Assembly: GCF_900108305.1 (NCBI RefSeq)
Contig: NZ_FNUX01000003.1
Coordinates: 62,001 to 126,000 of the forward strand
Length of the DNA: 64,000 nt
Reading direction: 5' to 3'
Source of the DNA: Nitrosomonas ureae
GTDB lineage: Bacteria; Pseudomonadota; Gammaproteobacteria; Burkholderiales; Nitrosomonadaceae
Shown: piece after piece, positions 48,651-57,806 of the stretch
Layout: every line of letters starts with the position of its first letter
Position numbering within the stretch: the stretch's first letter is position 1
Notes under the pieces: model-generated
Told to the model about the DNA's origin: nothing
What the model saw: the letters and a program-made list of their open reading frames with translations, nothing else
Databases searched by the model: none
Made by a program: the position numbers and the translations under genes

Positions 48651-49181
48651 ATGCCGGATAAATCATCTGCGACTCAAATTGACGTTTCCAAAATTCGTCT
48701 TCTGACGGGAATCAACCCTGCGCAAGCGCTTGGATTCGCGGTCAGTTATTTGATGACTAAACCGGCTTTTGCGCGCCTGCCGTTCGGACACTGGTCCCGC
48801 ATACTGGTTGGACAAATCAACCGTGGCCACTATCTGATCGCATCGGATAATGGGCACATTGCCGGGTTCCTTGGCTGGGCGCTGACCACTCGGGAAAAGG
48901 GTGAAATGTGGCTTGCGGAACAAGGTGAGCTTTCCTTCGAGGATAGCAAAGCCGGTGAAATCCTGCTGATCAATGCGTGGGCATCGGAATCGAACGAGGT
49001 CACGCACCTGCTGCTCGAACGCTTACGCGAAGTCGGACGCACCCAGAAAATGGTTTATTTCAAGCGCCATTACCCGGATGGGCGTGCCCGCCCCGGCCGC
49101 CTCAGCGTCAATGCTTTCGTCGATGCGCACATACACGCTGCTCGATTCGGCGAAAAATTTGATCACTCACCGGCTCCGTAA
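48651..49181 (+). CDS. RTX toxin-activating lysine acyltransferase (HlyC-like)
   Basis: 176 residues of the HlyC/ApxC family, which transfers acyl chains from acyl-ACP to internal lysines of RTX toxins in the cytosol. Visible features: the conserved catalytic His block LPFGHWSRILVGQINRG, the GFLGWALTT strand, and INAWASESNEVTHLLLERLR, ending KRHYPDGRARPGR. Length is normal. It is transcribed with ppiC and closed by the terminator at 49288; the RTX-repeat gene starts about 240 bp later with its own promoter region. The likely target is that RTX protein, but this is inference. Confidence 0.85.
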   Translation: MPDKSSATQIDVSKIRLLTGINPAQALGFAVSYLMTKPAFARLPFGHWSRILVGQINRGHYLIASDNGHIAGFLGWALTTREKGEMWLAEQGELSFEDSKAGEILLINAWASESNEVTHLLLERLREVGRTQKMVYFKRHYPDGRARPGRLSVNAFVDAHIHAARFGEKFDHSPAP

Positions 49182-49287
49182 CAAAAACAGCTTAGTCACG
49201 GCAGCATCTCTTTCTTCCTTTGAAACGGGCACTCCAGCGTCCCAATCATTCAGGATTGCTTAAATCGCAATTTACCTCATAATGACT

Positions 49288-49321
49288 AAACCGGAAATCG
49301 TTCCGGTTTTGTGACTTTTCT
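49288..49321 (+). terminator. intrinsic terminator after ppiC-acyltransferase
   Basis: A perfect 9-bp stem AAACCGGAA (49288-49296) and TTCCGGTTT (49301-49309) with an ATCG loop, then TTTTGTGACTTTT. It lies 107 bp after the acyltransferase and separates it from the RTX gene. Confidence 0.8.
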
Positions 49322-49419
49322 CACACACAACATAAAGAATATCTTGTAACCTGATGTTTGCTCGTCCTAATCTATCAGCTGATAGATGAATCATTTCATT
49401 CATTTTAAGGAGATTCAAA

Positions 49420-50847
49420 ATGGCTATAGTCAATGGAACAAATGGTAATGACACAATTACAGCGGCACTGATTTCACCTGGCGTTTCCGGATTCCCAACA
49501 CAGTTAGCCGATACTGTCAGGGGCTTCGGCGGCAACGACACTATCAGCAGCGCTGGCGGCCCCGATACTGTTTTTGGTGGTTCCGGTGCTGACAATATCA
49601 GCGGTAATGGCGGCAACGATACGCTGAATGGTGATGCAGGCAACGATATCATCGACGGCGGCGCCGACAATGACACCATCAATGGAGGTGACGGCAATGA
49701 TGTCATATTCGGTGGCTTTGGCAGCGATATATTACGAGGAAACGCCGGTGTCGATCAACTGAACGGTGGTGGCGGTAACGACAATATTCTCTCCGATGGA
49801 GATGGCGGCATCTATAACGGTGATGCAGGCAATGATCTGATGTTTTCAGGCAATGGACCCGAGACCATGAATGGTGGCACCGGGGTTGATACCATCGATC
49901 ATCAATGGTTTGGCGGAAATTATGAGTTCAACATGCTGACCGGGCTGACAAACTTTGGTGGAGAAAGTTATACCAATTTTGAAATCGCCAGAATGGGAGC
50001 AGGCAACGATACCGTAACCGGCAATAATGCAAACAATACCATTTTTGGCGGTCTGGGCAATGACACCCTGGTAGGTGGCGGAGGTATCGATACGTTAAAT
50101 GGCGGCGGAGGTAATGACACGATCACCTCCGATGGCGATGGCGGAACCTATAACGGCGATGCGGGCAATGATTCCATGAAGTCAGGCATTGGTGGTGAAA
50201 CCATGAATGGCGGAACGGGCGTTGATACTATCGACCATACGGCCTTTAATGGCAGCTATGTATTCAACATGACAACCGGACTGACAAACTTTGGTGGAGA
50301 AAGCTATACCAATTTTGAAAATGCCTTCATGGGCAACGGCAATGACAATGTCACCGGAAATGCCTCCAACAACACGATCAAAGGTGGTGGCGGCGCGGAT
50401 ACTCTGGATGGCGCAAACGGTAATGATACGCTTCTGGGGCAAGGCGGCAATGACATCATTTTCGGTGGATTGGGGCAAGATACCTTAACCGGTGGTGCTG
50501 GCAGGGATGTCATGTCCGGCGGTGGCGGTAGCGATACCTTTGACTATAATGCACTCAGCGAAAGCGCTGTCGGCGCCAACCGGGATGTCATCAATGGATT
50601 TACTGCCGGCGTTGATGAAATCGACTTGTCATCCATCGATGCTGTAAATGGCGGCGCTGATAATGCTTTCATTTTCAGAGGTACGGCCAATTTCAGCGGT
50701 GGAGGTGAAGTGCGATATTTTCAGGATCCTGTCAACAATAGGACCATTGTTCAAGCTGAATTTGAAGGTGATGGCAATTTAGATGTCGATATGGAAATCC
50801 AATTAAACGGGCTCCATGTGCTCGCTGCCACCGACTTTGTACTCTGA
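49420..50847 (+). CDS. RTX (haemolysin-type calcium-binding) repeat protein
   Basis: 475 residues, almost entirely glycine/aspartate nonapeptide repeats (GGNDTLNGD, GADNDTING and so on) that bind calcium and fold after type I secretion. Residues about 125-236 and 237-348 are a 112-residue tandem duplication, each with the embedded segment GLTNFGGESYTNFE. The C-terminus (about 371-475; DVINGFTAGVDEIDLSSID, ending AATDFVL) resembles serralysin-type secretion signals. There is no pore-forming hydrophobic domain and no enzyme domain. It contains only two lysines, K254 and K321. The start has AAGGAGA. Type I exporter partners HlyD and TolC are not in the window. Confidence 0.88.
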   Translation: MAIVNGTNGNDTITAALISPGVSGFPTQLADTVRGFGGNDTISSAGGPDTVFGGSGADNISGNGGNDTLNGDAGNDIIDGGADNDTINGGDGNDVIFGGFGSDILRGNAGVDQLNGGGGNDNILSDGDGGIYNGDAGNDLMFSGNGPETMNGGTGVDTIDHQWFGGNYEFNMLTGLTNFGGESYTNFEIARMGAGNDTVTGNNANNTIFGGLGNDTLVGGGGIDTLNGGGGNDTITSDGDGGTYNGDAGNDSMKSGIGGETMNGGTGVDTIDHTAFNGSYVFNMTTGLTNFGGESYTNFENAFMGNGNDNVTGNASNNTIKGGGGADTLDGANGNDTLLGQGGNDIIFGGLGQDTLTGGAGRDVMSGGGGSDTFDYNALSESAVGANRDVINGFTAGVDEIDLSSIDAVNGGADNAFIFRGTANFSGGGEVRYFQDPVNNRTIVQAEFEGDGNLDVDMEIQLNGLHVLAATDFVL

Positions 50848-50929
50848 TTTATAGTTGGTAGAATCAACCTGATCTGATAATTGCTTCATCAAGCTGGGTA
50901 ATTGTCAGATCAATCCTGAATTGCTGCAT

Positions 50930-51142
50930 ATGAATATACTTTTCATCGAAGATCATGTATTGGTTAGAGAATCATTGATCTATGCACTTAAAAAGCTGCA
51001 CGATGATATTTTTGTAATTGAAGCCTCGAATATCTCCGAGGCGGTGCAATTAATTCCTAATGTAAAATCGCTGGATATGATCTTACTGGACATTGCATTG
51101 CCCGGAACGGACGGCTTAACGGCTCTGCCGGACTGTTATTAA
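50930..51142 (+). pseudogene. truncated response-regulator receiver domain
   Basis: About 70 residues of a receiver domain: acidic pocket LFIEDHVLVRESLI, then the phospho-acceptor Asp in MILLDIALPGTDGLTALP. A normal receiver runs ~120 residues and this type is followed by a DNA-binding domain. Here the frame stops at LPDCY inside a long perfect hairpin (51136-51169). The last half of the receiver, including the conserved Thr/Ser and Lys, and the output domain are missing. It is either a gene remnant or a very unusual short protein. Confidence 0.75.
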
Positions 51143-51186
51143 CCCCGCAGTTGGCTGCGGGGTTAATAATTACCGTACGCTTTTTT
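51136..51186 (+). terminator. 15-bp perfect hairpin at the receiver truncation point
   Basis: TTATTAACCCCGCAG (51136-51150) pairs with CTGCGGGGTTAATAA (51155-51169) across a TTGG loop; a T7 run follows ten bases later at about 51180. The stop codon of the truncated receiver is within the left arm. It probably terminates transcription from the RTX/receiver side. Confidence 0.65.
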
Positions 51187-51350
51187 TAATCTGCGGTCTT
51201 GAAGATAATTCTTATCCGATAACTCAAAGGCATCGATCCGGAAATTCCCATACCAGCTCCTACAATTCGTAACATCCTATCTACAAAAAGCTGCAAAGAA
51301 TAAACCGATCAACACCGATTATTCAACATTGGGTGTATAAAGTACTTTTC

Positions 51351-53141
51351 ATGATTGAATCACCTTCCATGCCCCATCATTCCGATAAAAAACAAACGCG
51401 CTGGCAAGCTGTCAAAATGGCGACAAGTTTTATTGCGCCCTATAAGCGCCAGGTCATCTACAGTCTGCTGGCTTTATTATTTACGGCGACAATTACGTTA
51501 TCGATCGGACAAGGCATCCGCTTACTGATAGACCAAGGATTCGCAACGCAATCCAAAGACCTTTTGAGTCAATATGTAGCGATATTCTTATTACTGGTGA
51601 TCGCATTGGCTGCGGGCACATTTACCCGCTACTATTGGGTCACCTGGCTTGGGGAGAGGGTAATTGCCGATATCCGCTGTAAGGTATTCAATCACTTGAT
51701 CCATCTTCATCCCGGATTTTTCGAGCAAAACCGCAGTCTCGAAATCCAATCGCGCCTCACTGCTGATATGACGTTGCTACAAACTGTGATCGGGTCTTCG
51801 GTTTCATTCGCGCTGCGCAATTTGATTATGATGATAGGCGGCATTATCTGGCTATTCATTACCAATGCAAAACTCACCGCTCTGGTGATGATCTGTGTGC
51901 CGTTGGTCGTAGCTCCAATCCTGATTTATGGCCGACGGGTACGGCATTTGTCACGCCAAAGCCAGGACAAAATTGCTGCAGTGGGTGCTTATGTCGGCGA
52001 GGTGCTCGGACAAATTAAAACCGTACAGGCTTACAATCACCAATCCATCGACCAATCCACATTTCACGATCAGGTCGAGGCAGCATTTGCAGTTGCCAAA
52101 CAACGCACTACTCAACGCGCGTTACTGATCACTATCGTCATAATTCTGGTCCTCGGTGCCGTCGGATTAATGCTATGGGTGGGCGGTATGGATGTCATCG
52201 AAAGCCGCATCAGCGCCGGAGAATTAGCCGCTTTTGTTTTCTATAGCGTTATTGTCGGATCGGCCGTTGCCTCCATTTCCGAAGTCATTGGTGAATTGCA
52301 GCGTGCCGCCGGCGCCGCTGAACGGACGGTAGAATTATTGCAAGCGCCAAATCTGATTCAATCTCCGGAGAAACCCCACCCATTACCAAAAGTATCCGGA
52401 AATATCGCCCTTGATCAATTGTGCTTTGCCTACCCCTCACGCCCCGAGGTGGTGGTTATCAATCAGCTATCATTTACAATTCGCGCAGGCGAAACTTTGG
52501 CGCTGGTAGGCCCTTCCGGCGCAGGAAAATCCACGCTGTTTGACCTGCTGCTGCGCTTTTTTGATAGCCAATCCGGTAGTATCAAGCTGGAAGGAATTGA
52601 TATCCGGAATCTGGATATTTTTGCATTAAGGCAGTGCTTTGCCCTGGTATCACAAAATCCGGCGCTATTCTACGGCACAATCAGCGAAAATCTTCGCTAT
52701 GCCCGCCCCGACGCTACCGATACCGAAGTCGAGGCAGCCGCCAAAGCAGCTTTTGCACACGATTTCATTCGCATGCTGCCACAAGGCTATCAGACACATT
52801 TGGGGGATTCCGGACTGGGCTTATCCGGCGGTCAGAAACAGCGGCTGGCAATTGCACGCGCACTATTAGCCGATGCACCCATTCTGCTACTGGACGAAGC
52901 CACCAGCGCGCTGGATGCGCAAAGCGAGTTTTGGGTGCAGCAAGCATTGCAACATCTGATGCGCAACCGCACCACACTGGTCATTGCTCATCGTTTGGCT
53001 ACGGTGCAATCCGCCGATCGGATTGCTGTGCTTGATCACGGGCGTCTGGATGCATTGGGAACACATGCGCAATTGCTACAATCGAGCCCGCTGTATTCAC
53101 AGTTGGCCGCGTTGCAGTTTCAGTCACATATTATCGGCTGA
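51351..53141 (+). CDS. ABC exporter, fused membrane and ATPase domains (MsbA/BmrA-like)
   Basis: About 596 residues from the ATG at 51351 (a GTG six codons upstream is also open; neither has a clear ribosome-binding site). The N-terminal ~320 residues form six membrane helices; the ATPase follows with Walker A GPSGAGKSTLFDLLLRF, Q-loop LVSQNPALF, signature LSGGQKQRLAIARAL, Walker B ILLLDEATSALD and AHRLAT. It lacks the C39-like N-terminal domain of HlyB, so it is a lipid/drug-type half exporter rather than a dedicated RTX exporter. Its 3' end overlaps the convergent hpnG by 18 bp. Confidence 0.88.
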   Translation: MIESPSMPHHSDKKQTRWQAVKMATSFIAPYKRQVIYSLLALLFTATITLSIGQGIRLLIDQGFATQSKDLLSQYVAIFLLLVIALAAGTFTRYYWVTWLGERVIADIRCKVFNHLIHLHPGFFEQNRSLEIQSRLTADMTLLQTVIGSSVSFALRNLIMMIGGIIWLFITNAKLTALVMICVPLVVAPILIYGRRVRHLSRQSQDKIAAVGAYVGEVLGQIKTVQAYNHQSIDQSTFHDQVEAAFAVAKQRTTQRALLITIVIILVLGAVGLMLWVGGMDVIESRISAGELAAFVFYSVIVGSAVASISEVIGELQRAAGAAERTVELLQAPNLIQSPEKPHPLPKVSGNIALDQLCFAYPSRPEVVVINQLSFTIRAGETLALVGPSGAGKSTLFDLLLRFFDSQSGSIKLEGIDIRNLDIFALRQCFALVSQNPALFYGTISENLRYARPDATDTEVEAAAKAAFAHDFIRMLPQGYQTHLGDSGLGLSGGQKQRLAIARALLADAPILLLDEATSALDAQSEFWVQQALQHLMRNRTTLVIAHRLATVQSADRIAVLDHGRLDALGTHAQLLQSSPLYSQLAALQFQSHIIG

Positions 53142-53885
53142 TTCACCGTTGCCATCTGCATCGCGGCTTTCAAGAATGGATCCGCTGGCAAACGCCACTC
53201 CGGCGGTTTGCACGACTTTTGTCAATGTAGCGCGGGCTGCGTGCATTCCTAATGCAAGATGAAACAGTGTCTTGATTGAAACCGACCGTCCAATCAGCAA
53301 TGTGATGAGACGAATAAAATCAACACTGCCATCCGGATACACCGCGCTCAACAATGCCTCCGGCGGAGAAAAATCGACTGGATCGATAATCGCGCGGATG
53401 GCGATAAACGGAATACCGGCGTCAGCCGCTACTTTTGCCACAGCCGCACTTTCCATATCAGCCGCACAAGCACCGACCGCCTCACCCAGCGCAATCTTCT
53501 CCTGCCTGGAAGTCAAAGGCGTTTCACTGGATGCGAGAATCCCGCCAGTAACAGTCAAATGCGCTGACAGCAAGCCCTCCAGGTGATTACGCCATTCCAG
53601 ATCTACCGGCAGACTTTCTCCACCCGCTGCAATGGCCTCAGGCAGCACCAGATCGCCGGGAATCAGTTTGTCATCCAATGCAGCAGCAACGCCAAAGCTC
53701 ACCAATGCATTAACACCAAACTCGCGCAATTTCAGCGCTGCTCCCCGCGCTGCATTGCTTCCCATGCTGCTGAGGCACAGACGGGCTCTCTCTCCTGCAT
53801 TCACTACCTGATAAACAGGAATGCGCAAATTCACTATACAAGTTGCCTCTGACTTTAACGCTGAAACAATACCGATTACGTTCAA
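53124..53885 (-). CDS. hpnG: hopanoid-associated phosphorylase-family nucleosidase
   Basis: About 253 residues of the nucleoside phosphorylase superfamily: VNALVSFGVAAALDDKLIPG, ETPLTSRQEKIAL, AADMESAAVAKVA (nucleoside-binding Met-Glu-Ser) and FIAIRAIIDPVD. In hopanoid biosynthesis HpnG removes adenine from adenosylhopane. I place the start at a TTG (53885) that overlaps the shc stop, giving MNVIGIVSALKSEA, the usual N-terminus; the open frame further upstream lies wholly inside shc. It is coupled to shc and overlaps the convergent ABC exporter. Confidence 0.85.
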   Translation of the reverse strand: MNVIGIVSALKSEATCIVNLRIPVYQVVNAGERARLCLSSMGSNAARGAALKLREFGVNALVSFGVAAALDDKLIPGDLVLPEAIAAGGESLPVDLEWRNHLEGLLSAHLTVTGGILASSETPLTSRQEKIALGEAVGACAADMESAAVAKVAADAGIPFIAIRAIIDPVDFSPPEALLSAVYPDGSVDFIRLITLLIGRSVSIKTLFHLALGMHAARATLTKVVQTAGVAFASGSILESRDADGNGESADNM

Positions 53886-55879
53886 GCAACCGCCTCCTTT
53901 GTTAGAGCACGATAGCGCGCCAGCGCCCAAATCGGAAAGAATTTTGAATACCCGTGATAGCGCAGATAAAAAACCCGCGGAAAACCAGGTGCAGTAAACC
54001 AGGGATCTTCCCACAAATGATCATCCGTCTGATTATGCAATAAATAATTGATACCCCTGCGTACCGATTCACTATTGACTTCTCCAGCCGCCAAGAGACC
54101 CAGCACTGCCCAGGCGGTTTGAAATGCGGTACTGGTGCCAGGAAATTGTCCGGCCAGCTGTGTATCCAGATAGGAATCATTCGTCTCACCCCAGCCGCCG
54201 TCGGCTCTTTGCACGGATTCTAACCACTTAACGGCGCGCCGCGCCGATGTATGCTGCATATCGAAGTTGACCAACTGAAAAGCTTCCAGTACTGACCAAG
54301 TGCCATAAATATAATTGGTACCCCAGCGTCCGAACCAAGAGCCGTTTTTCTCCTGTTCCCGCAGCAGAAAACTGATGCCGCGCCAAACCTCGCGTTGATG
54401 CTTCCCATATTTTCCCAGCAAGCCGACACAACGCGCCGTCACATCACTCGTAGGAGGATCAATCAATGCACCGTGATCGGCAAAAGGGATTTCATTCAAA
54501 TAATGATAGGTATTATCAATATCAAAAGCCGCAAAACCGCCATTATCCGATTGCATTCCTGCCAGCCAATTGGCTGCGCGATCCAAGGGTTTCTGGTAAC
54601 GTTGCGCATCGCTTTGATCCAGTGCCCAGGCTACAGCAGCAGTGTCATCAAGATCAGGATAATGCGGATTCGCATATTGGAATGCCCAGCCGCCTCCTGG
54701 CAAATCCGGCCGTTTGTCGCGCCAATCACCCGGCTCATCCAGAACCTGTTGCTCAACCAGCCAATCCAGTGCTTTTAGTACAGGCCCCTGATCCGTTGCC
54801 GGATCTTCCTGCAACGCCAGACATGTCAATACCGTATCCCAAACTGGTGAGACACATGGCTGACACCAGGCACGCTCCCCTTCGTCAATTAATAATCCCC
54901 GCAGCGCATTACGGCATTGCACCCGACTGGGATGGTCATACGCATAACCCAGCAATGCCAGTGATTCATGCGCGTTGACCATTGCAGGAAAAATAGCACC
55001 AATCCCGCACTCGCCATTCAAACGCTCAAGTATCCAGTTTTCCGCTTTACGTATCGAATATTGGCGTATAGCTTGGGGAAGCTTGGGTTCGACACGTGAC
55101 AAAACTCGTTCGACCAGCATGAAAGCACGCTTCAACCAGGTATCTGCTTGCGGAAAATAATTCTTTTCCTGTTCCGGCGGCACAATAAATAATTCACGGA
55201 TATCCACATTACGAGGATTGATCGCGCGCGCTTTGATCGTACATAAAATAGACAGCGGAATCATTACGGTACGCGACCAGTAAGAAACCTTACTGATATG
55301 AAATGGAAACCAACTGGGCAGCAATATCAATTCCGTAGGCACAACCGGCACCCCACTCCACGGAATCTGCTCATACATGGCTAACAGCAAACGAGTAAAA
55401 ACATTAGCCTTAGCCGCACCGCCACGCTCCAGAATAGCTTCCCGGGCACGCACCATATGCGCTGCATCGAGAGAATCACCCACCAGCTTCAGGGCGTAGT
55501 AAGATTTAATGGTACAACTGATATCAAATGCGCCGCCATAATATAATGGCCATCCGCCATGAGCTGGATCCTGCTTTTCACGAATGAAGCGGGCGATTTT
55601 ATTTTCCAGAATGACATCGATTTCATCCATGAAATGCATCATCAGAATATATTCTGCCGGAATTGTACAATCTGCCTCCAGCGGGAAACACCAATGTCCA
55701 TCGGGTTTCTGTAGCGACAATATGGCCGAACGAGCTTGTGTAAACTTATTTTCCAGCTCATCAACATTGATTTCATCCTGATTCAGATTGGATACTGAAT
55801 ACGCTGAAGGTATTTCATCATTCACAGTAAACCCCTCCGGCTGCTGCGATATATCCGATATTCCCTGTGATCCGTCCAT
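53882..55879 (-). CDS. shc: squalene-hopene cyclase
   Basis: A 665-residue cyclase that converts squalene to hopene at the membrane. The catalytic acid motif is FAAFDIDNTYHYLN (DxDN in place of DxDD, a form I believe is usual in proteobacteria). Several QW repeats are visible: LQKPDGHW, AGMQSDNGGFAAF, REQEKNGSWFGRWG and VQRADGGWGETNDSY. Length fits. hpnG follows with overlapping codons, so these form a hopanoid unit; mlaA lies upstream on the same strand. Confidence 0.96.
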   Translation of the reverse strand: MDGSQGISDISQQPEGFTVNDEIPSAYSVSNLNQDEINVDELENKFTQARSAILSLQKPDGHWCFPLEADCTIPAEYILMMHFMDEIDVILENKIARFIREKQDPAHGGWPLYYGGAFDISCTIKSYYALKLVGDSLDAAHMVRAREAILERGGAAKANVFTRLLLAMYEQIPWSGVPVVPTELILLPSWFPFHISKVSYWSRTVMIPLSILCTIKARAINPRNVDIRELFIVPPEQEKNYFPQADTWLKRAFMLVERVLSRVEPKLPQAIRQYSIRKAENWILERLNGECGIGAIFPAMVNAHESLALLGYAYDHPSRVQCRNALRGLLIDEGERAWCQPCVSPVWDTVLTCLALQEDPATDQGPVLKALDWLVEQQVLDEPGDWRDKRPDLPGGGWAFQYANPHYPDLDDTAAVAWALDQSDAQRYQKPLDRAANWLAGMQSDNGGFAAFDIDNTYHYLNEIPFADHGALIDPPTSDVTARCVGLLGKYGKHQREVWRGISFLLREQEKNGSWFGRWGTNYIYGTWSVLEAFQLVNFDMQHTSARRAVKWLESVQRADGGWGETNDSYLDTQLAGQFPGTSTAFQTAWAVLGLLAAGEVNSESVRRGINYLLHNQTDDHLWEDPWFTAPGFPRVFYLRYHGYSKFFPIWALARYRALTKEAVA

Positions 55880-56005
55880 ATATTCCTAAGCGCTCATATC
55901 TATTGTAAATTTAAAATAAAAGTGTATTTGTTAACGAATACCGGCTGTATTGTTGTTCAGATACTCAATACCCTATGAAGTAAGATAAAATCAAGAACAG
56001 GAACA

Positions 56006-56815
56006 CTATTTCTTGATTTTTACATTGTTATCAAAGGGATTATCCTGAAAAGGATCATAATAAAGGTCCAGAGGCAGTTTGCCATCATGTACCAGGAACT
56101 CACGTTGTTGCAGTGATGCTTCACGTACGAACAAATATGGATCCAATGCCGCTTCATCCCGAATCTGCATCGGACCTATCAACCGGGCCCGCTTATCAAT
56201 AACACCCAGAATAGTCAACGGCGCAGCAAAATACGTACCCACAGCAAGACCCGCGTAAAAAAGCACATTGGTCACAAGCCCTACCGGTATATTGGTCACA
56301 TCACGTTCACTACTGGGTCCCAATAGCGGAACAAATAAATAAGAGCCTGTATTAACTCCCCACACACCTAGCGTCTGGCCGAAATCTTCATCGTGCTTTT
56401 GTAAACCCATGTGAGTTGCCATATCAAACAATCCAAACAGACCAATCGTCGAATTCACAAGAAAACGCAACGTATCCCCGGCGCCCTGCTTTACTTTTCC
56501 TTGCAAAAAAGAATTCAGGACGACATTCGGATAGGCCAGATTATCATAGAAATTTCCAATTGATCGTTGCGCGGCATTGGGCACATAATCAGCATAAACA
56601 TTTACAATGGGCTCAAGGATTGCTCGATCGACCCGGTCCGTGAAATCATAAGAAGCACGATTAATTTTCTCATGCGGATCAACCGGATCAATATCTTCGT
56701 CGCTACTTTTAGGTGTCGTCGCGCATCCTTGCAAGATTGTCAGACAGAGAAAAAATATAATAAAAATCAAATAGCGATAGTTAATATTTCTCAAAATTCC
56801 GGAATTCTCATTCAT
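56006..56815 (-). CDS. mlaA: MlaA-family outer-membrane lipoprotein
   Basis: 269 residues. The signal peptide ends with the lipobox LTILQGC. Family blocks: DPHEKINRASYDFTDRVDRA, GNFYDNLAYPNVVLNSFLQG, LRFLVNSTIGLFGLFDMA and EDFGQTLGVWGVNTGSYLFV. MlaA removes misplaced phospholipid from the outer leaflet and passes it to MlaC. Other mla genes are absent here; proximity to hopanoid genes suggests an envelope-lipid neighbourhood (inference). Confidence 0.94.
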   Translation of the reverse strand: MNENSGILRNINYRYLIFIIFFLCLTILQGCATTPKSSDEDIDPVDPHEKINRASYDFTDRVDRAILEPIVNVYADYVPNAAQRSIGNFYDNLAYPNVVLNSFLQGKVKQGAGDTLRFLVNSTIGLFGLFDMATHMGLQKHDEDFGQTLGVWGVNTGSYLFVPLLGPSSERDVTNIPVGLVTNVLFYAGLAVGTYFAAPLTILGVIDKRARLIGPMQIRDEAALDPYLFVREASLQQREFLVHDGKLPLDLYYDPFQDNPFDNNVKIKK

Positions 56816-57197
56816 TTACTTGCAATACAGCCCATTTTCATGTTTCTTTCAACAAAACCAATAACATGCAACAGGATCATCAATTCTTGATTCAACAATT
56901 ATCTAATTTTATCGGATTGGCGGCAAAAGCCTCGCACCCCATTTGCCATACATTCTACCGTTATCTCATCAATCCACCTGCACGGCACAAATTTCCTGCC
57001 AAAAAGATTCAGCGGAGTATACACTACTAGCTCAGCATCATGATTTGTTACTTCAATTGGAAATTTCCAGATTCTTCCGAAGCTCACAAGATTGAAGTCA
57101 CTTTTAATCCGTGCTCATAAATTGGAATTTACCGCGCAACGCGATAAAGTCATAAACATCTTCAAGCGCTTTACAAAGAAAGTGCATGTAAGAAAAA
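56816..57197. other. gene-free interval between mlaA and exbB
   Basis: About 380 bp. A 62-codon minus-strand frame with GTG start (57087 to 56899) exists but lacks a ribosome-binding site and similarity. No exbD or its remnant is visible, although this is where exbD would normally sit. Confidence 0.5.
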
Positions 57198-57806
57198 TCA
57201 ACCCTCTCTCTCGCCATGCACAATTTCTACCAATTTTAACGCTTGCAATTCCATCTCTATCACAAAATCATCAACCTTTGCTCTGAAGTGGCGATAAAAA
57301 ATCATGCTGGGAATGGCGACAAGTATGCCAAATGCAGCATTATACAGCGCAACGGATATCCCATAAGCAAGCTGTGCAGGGTTGCTACCGGTAGGAGAGT
57401 TTGATCCGAAGATTTCAATCATACCCACCAGTGTACCAAACAGACCCATCAGAGGACTCAGTGCGGCAATGGTTCCCAGCGTAGTCAGGTAACGGCTTAA
57501 ATCATGCACAATCACCCGGCCGGATTCTTCAATCGACTCTTTCATCACCTCGCGTGTACTTTTGACATTTCTAAGGCCAACCGCAAGAATTTGCCCCAAT
57601 GGTGAATGCATCTGCAAGCGCGCCAGCATTTCAGGATTGACGCCATTACGCTTATATTCATTTAACACCCTGGGTAACAGCTCTTTCGGCGCAACAACGC
57701 TCAAACGCAATGTCCACATCCGTTCCCCGATAATAGCCAAGGCAACTATGGAAGCAATTATGATCGGCCAAATCGGCCAACCCGCAGCTTGAATTAAAGA
57801 TAACAC
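57198..57806 (-). CDS. exbB: MotA/TolQ/ExbB proton channel family protein
   Basis: 202 residues with three hydrophobic segments. The second and third helices carry the family core: TTLGTIAALSPLMGLFGTLVGMI (split here by eye at about 111-133) and ALYNAAFGILVAIPSMIFYR. The start is GTG at 57806, supported by GAGGAG at correct spacing. ExbB forms the proton channel that energises TonB receptors together with ExbD. ExbB rather than TolQ is favoured by length, but the usual downstream exbD is missing. Confidence 0.85.
   Translation of the reverse strand: MLSLIQAAGWPIWPIIIASIVALAIIGERMWTLRLSVVAPKELLPRVLNEYKRNGVNPEMLARLQMHSPLGQILAVGLRNVKSTREVMKESIEESGRVIVHDLSRYLTTLGTIAALSPLMGLFGTLVGMIEIFGSNSPTGSNPAQLAYGISVALYNAAFGILVAIPSMIFYRHFRAKVDDFVIEMELQALKLVEIVHGEREG

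Noticed and set aside
49272..49706. 144-residue minus-strand ORF rich in Pro, Ser and Leu
   Set aside because: Antisense shadow of the glycine/aspartate repeats of the RTX gene.
51351..53141. ABC exporter as dedicated RTX secretion ATPase
   Set aside because: It lacks the C39-like N-terminal domain of HlyB, and no HlyD or TolC partner is nearby; it looks like a lipid/drug exporter.
56899..57087. 62-codon GTG-start frame where exbD might be expected
   Set aside because: No ExbD features, no ribosome-binding site, no membrane helix.
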